A stretch of DNA of 60,973 bases from Trueperaceae bacterium (GTDB taxonomy: Bacteria; Deinococcota; Deinococci; Deinococcales; Trueperaceae), in contig PAMQ01000004.1 of the NCBI GenBank assembly GCA_002707365.1, forward strand, positions 54,192 through 115,164, read 5' to 3'. Below, one piece after another: positions 27,479 to 36,165 of the stretch. Below the pieces are notes generated by a model, which was given only the letters and a program-made list of their open reading frames with translations, was not told the origin of the DNA and did not search any database. Each line of letters begins with the position of its first letter. Position 1 is the first letter of the stretch. The position numbers were made by a program, and so were the translations under genes.

Positions 27479-28231
27479 TTAATTATTTAGTCCGCCTGCT
27501 GCAAGGTCTTGCGCAATGATCATGCGGGCGTAAACGCCGCCAAGCGCTAAGAGTTCCTCATGTGTGCCGGTTTCAACTACTCGACCATTTTCAAGAGCGA
27601 TAATACGGTCAGCGTTTCGTACGGTGGAGAGGCGGTGTGCAATGACTAGGGTTGTTCGGTGCCGCATAAGACGCTGTAACGCCTCTTGAATCAACATTTC
27701 AGTATGGGTATCTACTGCTGAGGTAGCTTCGTCGAGAATTAGTACGGGGGCGTCTTTGAGTAAAGCACGAGCAATCGATAGGCGTTGTTTCTGTCCGCCA
27801 GAGAGTCGGACACCTCTCTCTCCGATGGGCGTGTCGTAACCTTCGGGGAGATTTAGGATAAACTCGTCCGCGTTGGCTGCCCTGGTCGCTTCAATTAGGG
27901 CAGTTTCGCTTGCATTGGGTAGGCCGAAAAGGATGTTTTCACGGACTGTACCGTGGAACAGAAAAACTTCCTGGTCGACAGAAGCGATGTGGTTCCGGAC
28001 GAAGTCTAGATGTAATCGTCTTAGGTCGTGACCTCCCAGAAGAACCGTTCCCTCTTGTGGGTCGTAATAGCGGGGTAAAAGGTGAGATATCGTAGACTTG
28101 CCGGCGCCGGTATGTCCCACGAGTGCGACGACGGTAGATTCTTCAACCGCAAAGTTTATTTCGTGAAGAACCGGGCCCGCTGCCTTGTCGTAAGCGAACG
28201 TAACATTTTCAAAACGCAGATCCCAGGTCAT
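27479..28231 (-). CDS. ABC exporter ATPase domain (C-terminal half of a split exporter)
   Basis: The 250-residue nucleotide-binding domain is complete: Walker A GHTGAGKST, Q-loop SVDQEVFLF, signature RLSGGQKQRLSIARAL, Walker B VLILDEATSAVD and H-loop VIAHRLST. Its first residues (WDLRFENVTFAYD) match the point where single-chain ABCB/MsbA-type exporters pass from membrane to ATPase domain. The ATG follows the upstream TAG with no gap and in the same frame, so this is the second half of one exporter gene interrupted by a stop. No Shine-Dalgarno sequence is present, so it would need reinitiation or readthrough. Confidence 0.88.
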   Translation of the reverse strand: MTWDLRFENVTFAYDKAAGPVLHEINFAVEESTVVALVGHTGAGKSTISHLLPRYYDPQEGTVLLGGHDLRRLHLDFVRNHIASVDQEVFLFHGTVRENILFGLPNASETALIEATRAANADEFILNLPEGYDTPIGERGVRLSGGQKQRLSIARALLKDAPVLILDEATSAVDTHTEMLIQEALQRLMRHRTTLVIAHRLSTVRNADRIIALENGRVVETGTHEELLALGGVYARMIIAQDLAAGGLNN

Positions 28232-29245
28232 CTACGCTGGAACCGGTGAAAGAGCATCAGGAGCATTATGGATATCGCTTTTTACTGCCAGTAATTGGAA
28301 CACGCGGTCGGTACTTACTGCAGCACGTGAAAGCTCGTCAGTAATGGAGGCTAGTTGCAAAAAGGGCTGGTAGATATAAGTAAGATAAACGATGAATAGG
28401 AATAGATCTGCCACACTGATGTCACCTTGCAATGCCGAGGCCCCACCAACCCAAATTACTAGCACTACACCGATTCCTCCGGCCGCCTCAACGAGCCCAC
28501 TGGGTAGCAACGAGATGTTGTTGGCTTTCACAGAACGGTCTCTAAATGCTCTGGATTGACCTTCAATTTGGTTTGCGGCCTCACGCTCTCGGACGAAAGA
28601 TTTAATTACCGAGATGCCGGAGTAGTGCTCCTGTACTTGCGCGATTAGCTCAGCGATGCTGGAACGTACCTGCCTCCAAAGCTTCTGCACCTTCGCATAG
28701 AAGCGATAAATCAAGAACGCAACTACCGGAACAGGAGACAATGTGATGAGGGTAAGCTTCGGGTCTATTCCCAGTAGAACACCGATCATGGCTGTAGGAA
28801 TGATTAGTGCTAGGGTCGTCTCAGGTACACCGTGTGCGACAAAGTCCTCAACTGCCTCTATATCGCTAACGGACCTGGAGATGAGATTCCCCGTGCGTTC
28901 ACCACTGAAGAAGCGGTGCGGAAGTGATTGTACGTGTCGATAAACCCGCAACATTAGGTCGTGCAAGACCTCGTAAGCCGCAACGTGGGAGAAGCGCCCG
29001 TAACCGTACCGAGCTAAACCACGCACTAAGTAGACAGCCAGCAAACTGCCGGTTAAAAGAAAAAGAGCCCGTTGATCACCCCCCCCTTCTGTAAGCCAGC
29101 GGATTAATTCACGGATCAGGAGTGGTGGTACAAGATTAGACCCAGCGAAGACAAGCCCAGAGACGATTGAAAGTCCAAGTAGGGGGCGGTGTTTGCCTAA
29201 AAGGTTCCAGAACTGGCGCAAAAAGTTCACAGATTGGTTAACCAT
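28232..29245 (-). CDS. ABC exporter membrane domain (N-terminal half of a split exporter)
   Basis: This 337-residue ABC type-1 membrane domain has six segments and the coupling and peripheral motifs of MsbA/LmrA-like exporters (LPHRFFSGERTGNLISRSVSDIEAVEDF). It ends at DALSPVPA followed by TAG, exactly where the linker to the ATPase starts. It forms a half-transporter with the next frame; active exporters are dimers of such units. Cargo is unknown; lipid or drug export is typical. Its ATG lies 72 nt from the divergent DegT start. Confidence 0.87.
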   Translation of the reverse strand: MVNQSVNFLRQFWNLLGKHRPLLGLSIVSGLVFAGSNLVPPLLIRELIRWLTEGGGDQRALFLLTGSLLAVYLVRGLARYGYGRFSHVAAYEVLHDLMLRVYRHVQSLPHRFFSGERTGNLISRSVSDIEAVEDFVAHGVPETTLALIIPTAMIGVLLGIDPKLTLITLSPVPVVAFLIYRFYAKVQKLWRQVRSSIAELIAQVQEHYSGISVIKSFVREREAANQIEGQSRAFRDRSVKANNISLLPSGLVEAAGGIGVVLVIWVGGASALQGDISVADLFLFIVYLTYIYQPFLQLASITDELSRAAVSTDRVFQLLAVKSDIHNAPDALSPVPA

Positions 29246-29316
29246 AACTCATGGGAACAGCTTTTCGTTAAGTCCTAACCTTGTACTTTTGCTAAATGCA
29301 TGTAAGGGTTCTTAGT

Positions 29317-30528
29317 ATGAGCATCAATAAGGACTACCAACAACTTCGGACTACAGGGGAGTCCCCTGTCGTGCCTTGGAGTGGCAATGCGCTTCAGTAC
29401 CGGGACCTCAGGGAAGAGCTCGCTCCAGAGATAGAGAGGGTACTTTCGAGCGGGAAGTACGTTTTGAATGAGGACGTTGCTGCCTTTGAAGAAGAGTTTG
29501 CTGCTTACTGCGGAGTCCAACACGCAGTTGCGGTTCGCTCTGGATCTGACGCCATTGCAGTGCTTTTGCGGGCTTTAGGCATGCGAAGCGAGGACGAGGT
29601 TGTTTTGCCCGCTAACTCCTGTTCTAGTGAGCCTAACGCCATCCTACTAGGTGGCGGTAAGCCAATTCCTGTTGACATTCTTGCAAGCACCTATAATTTG
29701 GATCCAGATCAGATTGAAGGAGCTATCGGGCCGAGAACACGGCTGATACATGCTGTCCATGCTTACGGACAACCTTGCGACATGGAGTCAATAAACCGTA
29801 TTGCGAAACACCATGGTTTACCTGTGCTTGAGGATATTGCTCTTGCCCCGGGCGCTCGGATTAACGGCGAAAGGGTTGGGCGGTTTGGTGACTTTGCAAT
29901 TGCCAGTTTTGGTCAAGGCAAGATTCTTAACTCAGCTGGTAATGGTGGTGGGATCCTACTAACAAATGACGGAAGTGTTGCTGAACGAGCTCGGTCATTT
30001 GCCAACTATGGTGGAGGCGTAAATCCTGATCCTGAACACGTTCGTACAACATATCTCCCTCCCGGTCGCCAGCGCGTTTGGCTCCAGCCTGGGCTTAACA
30101 GCTCTCTTGATGCGATTCAGGCCGCAATTTTGCGGGTCAAATTACGTCATCTAGATCGTTTCGTGAAAGCACGTGCTGAACGAGCTAGGAGTTACGACTC
30201 ACAACTTGCAGGATTAGACGTAATTACACCGGTTATCTCTGATGGTGTCACTAGTGCATACCGGGGTTATATCATCCGCGTTAAGGATCGTGACCGGGTT
30301 CTGGCACACTTACAGGGTAGTGGTGTGGAGGCAGCCACAATGTATCTTCCTCCAGTACATCTTCAACCAGCCATGACACGCTTTGGGTATTCCGAAAGTG
30401 ATTTTCCCGTGACTGAGCAGGTGGCACGAGAATTGATTGTACTACCAATCTATCCTGAGTTAACTGAGGATCAAATAAATTACGTGACTCAAACGCTCGA
30501 GGAGGCATTATCGGGAGATATTATTTGA
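29317..30528 (+). CDS. DegT/DnrJ/EryC1 family aminotransferase
   Basis: This is a PLP-dependent fold-type I protein of about 403 residues. The pyridine-binding Asp is in VLEDIALAPGA, and the Schiff-base Lys is in ASFGQGKILNSAGNGGG. Canonical sugar aminotransferases have a Gln and His in the EDxAQxHG loop; here they are Leu and Pro, so substrate handling may differ. Family members aminate keto-sugars for cell-surface polysaccharides or antibiotics; a dehydratase variant also exists but needs His in place of Lys. I chose the ATG at 29317 because TAAGGG sits 8 nt before it; 29296 is the longer alternative. It is divergent from the split exporter and could be functionally linked to it. Confidence 0.85.
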   Translation: MSINKDYQQLRTTGESPVVPWSGNALQYRDLREELAPEIERVLSSGKYVLNEDVAAFEEEFAAYCGVQHAVAVRSGSDAIAVLLRALGMRSEDEVVLPANSCSSEPNAILLGGGKPIPVDILASTYNLDPDQIEGAIGPRTRLIHAVHAYGQPCDMESINRIAKHHGLPVLEDIALAPGARINGERVGRFGDFAIASFGQGKILNSAGNGGGILLTNDGSVAERARSFANYGGGVNPDPEHVRTTYLPPGRQRVWLQPGLNSSLDAIQAAILRVKLRHLDRFVKARAERARSYDSQLAGLDVITPVISDGVTSAYRGYIIRVKDRDRVLAHLQGSGVEAATMYLPPVHLQPAMTRFGYSESDFPVTEQVARELIVLPIYPELTEDQINYVTQTLEEALSGDII

Positions 30529-30650
30529 GGGGCATTAGTAACAGGACCTAGAGCAATTAAAAGCCCTCTGATACTAGTTGGCGGGAGTGACGATAAATCT
30601 ACTGTTAGTAAGTTACGGCGTAGCTTCTGGAAGATTAATCCTATTACTAG

Positions 30651-30689
30651 AATGTGAGTTTAACCAAGAAATCTCACATTGGCATTTTT
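30651..30689 (+). terminator. Rho-independent terminator downstream of the DegT gene
   Basis: AATGTGAGTTT pairs with AAAT-CTCACATT (one bulge), followed by GGCATTTTT. It lies 120 bp after the aminotransferase stop and points the right way. The rest of the 303-bp gap to the aldolase gene shows nothing further. Confidence 0.7.
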
Positions 30690-30831
30690 AGTCAAAACGT
30701 TACGCTGATATAGCAACATGAATCTAGACTAGAGTTGGTGAATTTTGAGATCCACGTTGCTTCTCTTTACTTGCCATCAACTAGGTCAAAAGTAGTCTAT
30801 TAATCCCTTCAGGGTTTAATCGTGACCTCTG

Positions 30832-31587
30832 TCAACGTAGTGTTTCGAGGTGGTGGTTCAGGGTTTCGATACCGTAATTAACTGGGTCGCCTACATTGAT
30901 AAATCGATAACCCCATTCAATCTTGCAGCGTACGTCATCAACGTCTGGGAGTGTGGTACCAGTAGCGATACCTGTTCCCTCTAAGCGGTACGGTACATCC
31001 TGCATGATCTTTTGGACAGCAGGATCGTGGACCTCCGTTACGATTCCGAGGGTGGCCGAAAGGTCCATCGGTCCAACAAAAAGCGCGTCTATACCAGGTA
31101 CTGAAGCAATCTCGTCGAGATTCTCGTAAGCCTTGACGCTTTCTATTTGTAGGATTAGTGCCGTTTTTTCGTTCACAGATTTAATGACCTCGGTTGTGTT
31201 GACCCCTGCAAGGGTTGGCCAATTCGGTGCAACACCACGGTTTCCTTTGGGTGGATAGAACGCGTACTCGACCGCACGAGCAGCTTCTTCAGCAGTCTCA
31301 ATTTGAGGTACCATTACAGCAACAGCACCAACATCGTAAGCTTTCTTGATTAGAGCTGGATCGTTCCATGCAACCCTGACAACTGGGGCGACACCACTCT
31401 GACGTGCTAAGACCGGTACCAATCCTAAAGATTCGCTAGCGTAGGGGTCATGTTCTGTGTCGATCCACAGGAAATCAATATTTGCCTGGCAACATAGTGC
31501 TGCTAACTTTGGATTTGGTGCGGTTAGGTGTGTGCCGAGCAGTAATTCGCCGTCGTTAAGTCTTTTTTTGAATGAGTTCGCGTCCAT
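30832..31587 (-). CDS. HpcH/HpaI-type class II pyruvate aldolase
   Basis: The barrel protein has about 251 residues. Family landmarks are WIDTEHDP, VVRVAWNDP with the substrate-binding Arg, MVPQIETAEEA and ILQIESVKA with metal-binding acids, and LFVGPMDLSATLG. Such enzymes cleave 2-keto-4-hydroxy acids to pyruvate and an aldehyde, using a divalent metal. The exact substrate (HKHD-, KDR- or KDGlc-type) is not evident. I start it at the ATG at 31587 after GAAAGGGAAAG; 18 extra codons upstream lack a family match. It stands alone on the minus strand. Confidence 0.88.
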   Translation of the reverse strand: MDANSFKKRLNDGELLLGTHLTAPNPKLAALCCQANIDFLWIDTEHDPYASESLGLVPVLARQSGVAPVVRVAWNDPALIKKAYDVGAVAVMVPQIETAEEAARAVEYAFYPPKGNRGVAPNWPTLAGVNTTEVIKSVNEKTALILQIESVKAYENLDEIASVPGIDALFVGPMDLSATLGIVTEVHDPAVQKIMQDVPYRLEGTGIATGTTLPDVDDVRCKIEWGYRFINVGDPVNYGIETLNHHLETLR

Positions 31588-31942
31588 AGCTTTCCCTTTC
31601 TCTGATCCCCCAATACTATTACACAGGTTATTGGACCGCATTCGGCAGTATTGGTAAAGAAGTGATTCTTATGACCCTAATTGGCGTTGCCATGGTGCTA
31701 AACAATATAGTCAAAAAAGGAACGACAGTTAGACCATAATCAAGATTGCTGGTGAAAAGCTAAATGACACAGGTGAATAAATTTTTGTGAGGTAACTCAG
31801 ATGGTTGTTTAGTAGGGAAACGCGTGCTCGTTCAATAGATTCTTAGTTACTTCTCGCAACCGAGACCGCCAGAAATATGCAAACCATCGCAGCAAAAACA
31901 ACCCTAGGGGCTTATGTGACTCCTACTTATAGTACCTGTTAC
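31588..31942. other. Gap without recognisable features
   Basis: This 355-bp interval between two minus-strand genes holds no plausible gene and no strong hairpin or promoter that I can identify. Confidence 0.35.
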
Positions 31943-32407
31943 TTAGGTTGCTACTTCAAGTTCTTGAGGTTCCTCTTTCAACAAAGTTACGGCCCAGAGG
32001 ATGATTCCTGAACCTAAAGCGAACCATGTGAGTGTTGACGGCATCTGGGAGATCATTACGTCTAGGCCCATCAGACATAACCCGATGGTAATAACTTGAA
32101 TACTTAAAACACGGACGAAGCGTCGTAAGAGATCCTTCCAGCTCTTTGCCCGTTTAAAGTAGTATTCAGCCAAAACAAACATTGCTAAGAACCCCACGGC
32201 AGCTAAAAGCCAAAAGACGTTATCTATACTTTTCACGATATAGGGAATATGGAAGGTTCGATCTCCACTGTTGTCATCTGTTAACAATGTAAAAAGAACA
32301 CTCCTTAACAAGTCTCTAGCAGGGACAATCCAAAGAGCGTAAACCGCCAGGTTTATGAACGCTAGCGGGTATACTGTTAAGGATTTAAACATTTCGATTA
32401 ATTTCAT
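31943..32407 (-). CDS. Hypothetical four-TM membrane protein
   Basis: The 154-residue protein has about four membrane segments: residues 11-30, 61-84, 97-116 and 124-144. Between the first two is a roughly 25-residue extracytoplasmic loop (LLTDDNSGDRTFHIPYIVK). I recognise no family. An AGGAG lies upstream of the ATG and a good promoter is present. It is divergent from the carbonic anhydrase gene, but no functional link can be drawn. Confidence 0.7.
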   Translation of the reverse strand: MKLIEMFKSLTVYPLAFINLAVYALWIVPARDLLRSVLFTLLTDDNSGDRTFHIPYIVKSIDNVFWLLAAVGFLAMFVLAEYYFKRAKSWKDLLRRFVRVLSIQVITIGLCLMGLDVMISQMPSTLTWFALGSGIILWAVTLLKEEPQELEVAT

Positions 32408-32427
32408 AAAACAGATCTCCTGGCTTT

Positions 32428-32455
32428 ATGTTACCTATTAAGACAATGTAGTCAA
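32428..32455 (-). promoter_or_regulatory. Promoter of the four-TM protein gene
   Basis: Read on the minus strand, TTGACT (32450-32455) and TAACAT (32428-32433) are 16 bp apart. The -10 lies 20 nt before the ATG, giving a short leader that still includes the AGGAG. Confidence 0.5.
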
Positions 32456-32600
32456 GTTGAGTGTTACGCTCGCCAATCTAAACATTTTGCAAAATTATAT
32501 TTTCATAATCTTGCTCAATTCTTTCTAGGTTGATACTAGCTTTTTACTTAGCCTTACCCGTGTAACGCTTGACACTAAATTGTAGTTGTAACATCAACTG

Positions 32601-33125
32601 GTGAAGACTCTAATTGATAAGAACCGTCGCTTTGCAGAATTTTTCGATTATGGTGACTTGACCATTGTGCCCCGTAAAAAAATCCTGATTTTGACCTGTC
32701 TTGATTCGCGGGTTGATCCGGCCCATACTATGGAACTTGAGCTCGGAGAGGCTTTTGTGATGCGCAACATTGGTGGGAGAGTTACAGACCAAATTGTGGA
32801 ACAGATCGCAATTCTTCGAGCGATGATTAAATCCGTTGATGGTAGTTCTCTGGATCTTGCAATTATTCATCACACGGACTGTGGGGTTTTCCGATTTGCA
32901 GATCCCAAAGTTAGGCAACGCCTGGGATTATTGGCCGGAACTGGTGAAGTCCCGATGAAAAAGCTGGCTATAAAGGACCCAGAGGCCGGCATTGCGGAGG
33001 ATTTAAGTCGACTCCGAGCTGCTTCGATCTTGCCAGATGGCTTGATTGTTTCTGGGTACCTCTATGATGTAAAAGACGGCAACCTACATGAGACTTTGGC
33101 TCCAGTACCTCTAAGAGGTTCATGA
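32601..33125 (+). CDS. Beta-class carbonic anhydrase
   Basis: The 174-residue protein has the beta-CA zinc site: CLDSR (C33, with the Asp-Arg dyad D35/R37) and HTDCG with the His and second Cys near residue 90. It also has MRNIGGRV. It hydrates CO2 to bicarbonate. It belongs to the short bacterial group (about 165-190 residues) rather than the roughly 220-residue CynT/Can type. Start is GTG; the ribosome site is weak. A TTGACA occurs at about 32569-32574 but I see no matched -10. Confidence 0.9.
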   Translation: MKTLIDKNRRFAEFFDYGDLTIVPRKKILILTCLDSRVDPAHTMELELGEAFVMRNIGGRVTDQIVEQIAILRAMIKSVDGSSLDLAIIHHTDCGVFRFADPKVRQRLGLLAGTGEVPMKKLAIKDPEAGIAEDLSRLRAASILPDGLIVSGYLYDVKDGNLHETLAPVPLRGS

Positions 33126-33281
33126 TGTCAGCTTTTTCCCGTCACTTACCATTAAGCGGCTTAAATATCAGTGCTGATATTATTCAAAGTTTTAGGGGTT
33201 CGAAAAAAGACTGTCAAATAGGGTTTATGTAATGGCTGAAGTATTAGGCTCTCTTTCTGCTCCTATTAAATCTTAGACTGA

Positions 33282-34541
33282 ATGTCATTGGACCAACAAG
33301 AGGCAGATAAAACAACTCAGAACTTTTGGCTCGGGGTGAGTAACGGAGTTTTCATGAAGGGGGCTGGCGCCTTTTTTCACCCTACACTGGTGTTGGCACC
33401 GTTTCTAGCAACCCTGGGAGCGCCAGCGACAGTTGTTGGACTGATGCCCGCAATGCTATTCGCTGGCTGGTTCTTGCCGCAGCTATTTGTCGCAAGTCGT
33501 ATTGGGCACCAACCAAGGAAGATCCTCTGGTACCGGTACATGACAGTGATTCGAGTATTTACTTATGCATTAATGGTAGCAGTTGTTTTCGCATTTCCAG
33601 ACTCTCCAGTTCTGTTAGTAGTAACCGTTGTTTTGGGCATAGGCATTGTGTCTCTAGCTAATGGAATTACTGGTATACCCTTCGCTGATATTGTTGCCAA
33701 GGTAGTTCCCCACTACAGACTCGGCACTTTCTGGGTGTTACGCAATGCAGTTGGTGGAGCTCTTGGATTTGGATCTGGTTTTCTTCTAACGTATCTCCTC
33801 GGTGGAGATATAGCGTTCCCACAGAACTTTGCGATTGTCTTCGTAATCGGAACTGTTCTCTCGGCTGCCGCTTATCTTAGTTTCAGTTTGGTCAAAGAGC
33901 CTTTGGGTTTAGCAAGTCAAAAGCAGCCGTTCCGTAGTGTCATCAGTAGAATCCCAGGCTTGTTGCGTAACAATCCCAATTTCTTCCATTACTTACGTTT
34001 TCGTTTCCTCGCCCGTCTAGCTATAGCTGCTGACCCATTTTTTGCTATTTATGCCCTAAAATATCTTGATGCACCCCCTAGTAGCCTAGGTCTCTTCGTG
34101 ATCGTAGCAACGTCATCCGCAATTGTTGCTAACCTGATGTTTCGAGCTCCAGCCAACCAAGGGAAAAATGTTTTGGTGTTTCAAATCGCAATTGCTTTTT
34201 TGATTGCTGCTCCCATCGCAGCACTAATAGCACCTTCCTGGCAGTCTTTTCTACTAGTTTTTCTCTTTTCAGCAGTCGGTCAGGCCGGATTAAACATTGC
34301 TTCCTGGAACTTGCTCTATGTTGTCTCACCGGCAGAAGAACGCAGCCTATATATTGGTACAGCTAACAGCTTACTTTCACTACCAGCTCTTGCTCCGATC
34401 TTAGCGGGAGTAATTATCGATTTGCTCGGTTTCGGACCGGTTTTCGTAGTTGCTGGGGTGTTAGGCGCTGCTGCACTGGTTTTTGCCCTACGGTCCCGAG
34501 AACTGGTCATTTTAGATAAGAAGGCCCTAGGTAAATCTTGA
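33282..34541 (+). CDS. MFS transporter
   Basis: The 419-residue protein has about 12 membrane segments but lacks the classical RxGRR loop; the equivalent reads ASRIGHQPRKILWYRY. It begins NFWLGVSNGVFMKGAGAFF, similar to a poorly characterised bacterial MFS_1 group. The substrate is unknown. It is 156 nt after the carbonic anhydrase gene on the same strand, possibly cotranscribed, and is followed by a clear terminator. Confidence 0.83.
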   Translation: MSLDQQEADKTTQNFWLGVSNGVFMKGAGAFFHPTLVLAPFLATLGAPATVVGLMPAMLFAGWFLPQLFVASRIGHQPRKILWYRYMTVIRVFTYALMVAVVFAFPDSPVLLVVTVVLGIGIVSLANGITGIPFADIVAKVVPHYRLGTFWVLRNAVGGALGFGSGFLLTYLLGGDIAFPQNFAIVFVIGTVLSAAAYLSFSLVKEPLGLASQKQPFRSVISRIPGLLRNNPNFFHYLRFRFLARLAIAADPFFAIYALKYLDAPPSSLGLFVIVATSSAIVANLMFRAPANQGKNVLVFQIAIAFLIAAPIAALIAPSWQSFLLVFLFSAVGQAGLNIASWNLLYVVSPAEERSLYIGTANSLLSLPALAPILAGVIIDLLGFGPVFVVAGVLGAAALVFALRSRELVILDKKALGKS

Positions 34542-34554
34542 CAATAATGTAGAT

Positions 34555-34580
34555 CGTCTTTAGCCCAAAGACGTATTTTT
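34555..34580 (+). terminator. Rho-independent terminator of the MFS gene
   Basis: CGTCTTT (34555-34561) pairs with AAAGACG (34567-34573) around a 5-nt loop, followed by TATTTTTAT. It begins 14 nt after the MFS stop. The remaining gap to 34802 shows nothing else. Confidence 0.8.
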
Positions 34581-34802
34581 ATGAATAACATCACGTCTTA
34601 GATCTTTGGTGACGATCCCTAAGAAATAAAGTTTGTTAAGAGTTATATACGCCTTTGTACCTTGATGCAATGAAAAAAAGATTGCTAGGTTTCTTAGATT
34701 AACGGTGGTTTATTCATATCTGTTACATTTTAGAGCCCAGACTAAAAATTTACAGTACCAGATTTCGTCTTGCGGCCTGCTTTTCGCTTTCACGCTACTT
34801 AT

Positions 34803-35834
34803 TTAACTAAGAGATTCTATTTTTACAGGTCTTCCTGTTTTTGCACTCTCCAAGGCCGCAAAAGTCATAGACATTGTAGATAAGTTGTCGCGACCACTGC
34901 ATTCTGGTTCACGTTGTTCAGTGATTGCTGAGAGAAATTCATCCAGAAGAGGGTCTTTTTGATGACGTGGATGATCAAAATCAACAGGTACTTCTTCCAA
35001 ATGTGGTGGGTTTGCACGATGTTCGTGACTAATTAAGATCTTATTTTCGTGCCAACTCATACTGCCAGCTGGGCCGTCTACATGCCAGTTTCCGAGCCAT
35101 GAAGTTTTTTCGCCGACAGTGCACCCGGTGGCCCGATGCACAACTTTTAAGCCGTCACAAAAGTCGAACACTGCGACATGACAAGCGTCACCTTGGTGCC
35201 AACCCCAAGGTAGATTCCAACTAATTACATGTACAGATTCAGGATCCATGCCAAGAAAATAGCGGATCATATCGAAGTGATGACAACCCATGTCAAGGAG
35301 GAACATAAACGGCTCAGTAACGTAATGCGTGCCCGGCCAATCTGCCCAAGGTACAGCAAAAGAAATGTCGACCTGTCCAGGCGGGCCTATGGTATCGCTG
35401 GTAAGTAATCGACGAGCAGTACGTATTAGGGGGTTAAAGCGCTGCTGTTGTGCCACCATGTGTATGCAACCAGCGGCTTCCCCTGCTTCAACGATTTCTC
35501 GGGCAGTTACTAAGCCATCACTTAGAGGCTTCTCACCTAGTAGCGGAAGACCAGCAGCAAAAGTATCAAGAGCCACCTGGCGATGTACCGACGGTGGAGT
35601 TACATCTAGGACGAAATCGGCCTGGCAAGAATTAATGGCCTCTGGCAGGGTGGCGTATACCTTATTATTCTCTACCCCCCACTCTGAAATAGCTAGTTGG
35701 CGTGATGTTTCAGATCGACCCACGAATGCTACGATTTCCACGTCTTCGCGGGCATTGCACACGTTGTTCCAGACCTGGCCATGGTTGCCTAAACCTACGA
35801 GGATACCCCTTAGCGGATGATTAGTCTTGTTCAT
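34803..35834 (-). CDS. Gfo/Idh/MocA family oxidoreductase
   Basis: This NAD(P)-dependent dehydrogenase has 343 residues from the ATG at 35834, which follows AAGGA at 8 nt. A Rossmann motif GLGNHGQVW is at the N-terminus, GEKPLSDG carries the catalytic Lys of the EKP motif, and a C-terminal substrate domain has LLDMGCHHFDMIRYFLG with the family His-Asp pattern. These enzymes oxidise or reduce sugars, inositols or related polyols. Substrate unknown. An upstream in-frame extension to 35882 lacks conserved features. It is convergent with the MFS gene and divergent from typA. Confidence 0.88.
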   Translation of the reverse strand: MNKTNHPLRGILVGLGNHGQVWNNVCNAREDVEIVAFVGRSETSRQLAISEWGVENNKVYATLPEAINSCQADFVLDVTPPSVHRQVALDTFAAGLPLLGEKPLSDGLVTAREIVEAGEAAGCIHMVAQQQRFNPLIRTARRLLTSDTIGPPGQVDISFAVPWADWPGTHYVTEPFMFLLDMGCHHFDMIRYFLGMDPESVHVISWNLPWGWHQGDACHVAVFDFCDGLKVVHRATGCTVGEKTSWLGNWHVDGPAGSMSWHENKILISHEHRANPPHLEEVPVDFDHPRHQKDPLLDEFLSAITEQREPECSGRDNLSTMSMTFAALESAKTGRPVKIESLS

Positions 35835-35882
35835 ATAAAGAATCCTTAACGGCGCTTTCCCTGTTAACCAAATTAGAGGCAC

Positions 35883-35921
35883 CTAATAGCGTAGAGCAGC
35901 GTTGCGACGCTATTAGTTTTT
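35883..35921 (+). terminator. Terminator-like hairpin with T-run in a divergent gap
   Basis: CTAATAGCGT (35883-35892) pairs perfectly with ACGCTATTAG (35907-35916), followed by five T. The T-run orients it to the plus strand, yet the gene on its left runs the other way, so no plus-strand gene precedes it. It may end an antisense or small RNA, or belong to a long typA leader. Confidence 0.5.
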
Positions 35922-36094
35922 CCCCTTTAGACAGTCTAACTCTCAATTTTTGACTAGTCCATCTATAGAGCCCCCGTGATCGTTGCTTTGTTAGGACCGT
36001 CTTACTGCCAAAAGACCAGCTGGTTGGTAGAATTTAGATTTCCTATTACCCTTATCAGTTTGATGTACCGCAGTTGTTTGTCGTGTATACCTTG

Positions 36095-36165
36095 CAAGGG
36101 TCCTTATCGTGTATGATCATGCTTTGCGTTGATCCGAACTGCGGAACGCCAGAACAGGACCCTTG
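36095..36165 (+). promoter_or_regulatory. Inverted repeat covering the typA ribosome binding site
   Basis: CAAGGGTCCT (36095-36104) is perfectly complementary to AGGACCCTTG (36156-36165). The right arm contains the AGGA ribosome site and the first base of the likely GTG start. If the left arm is transcribed the start would be masked. A TATGAT at 36112-36117 could be a -10 box, in which case the left arm would be outside the RNA. Confidence 0.4.

Noticed and set aside
30651-30680. CRP-like TGTGA...TCACA arrangement
   Set aside because: The spacer is 16 bases rather than 6, and a T-run follows, so it is better explained as a terminator stem.
35329-35820. 163-codon plus-strand open frame
   Set aside because: Antisense shadow of the Gfo/Idh/MocA dehydrogenase.
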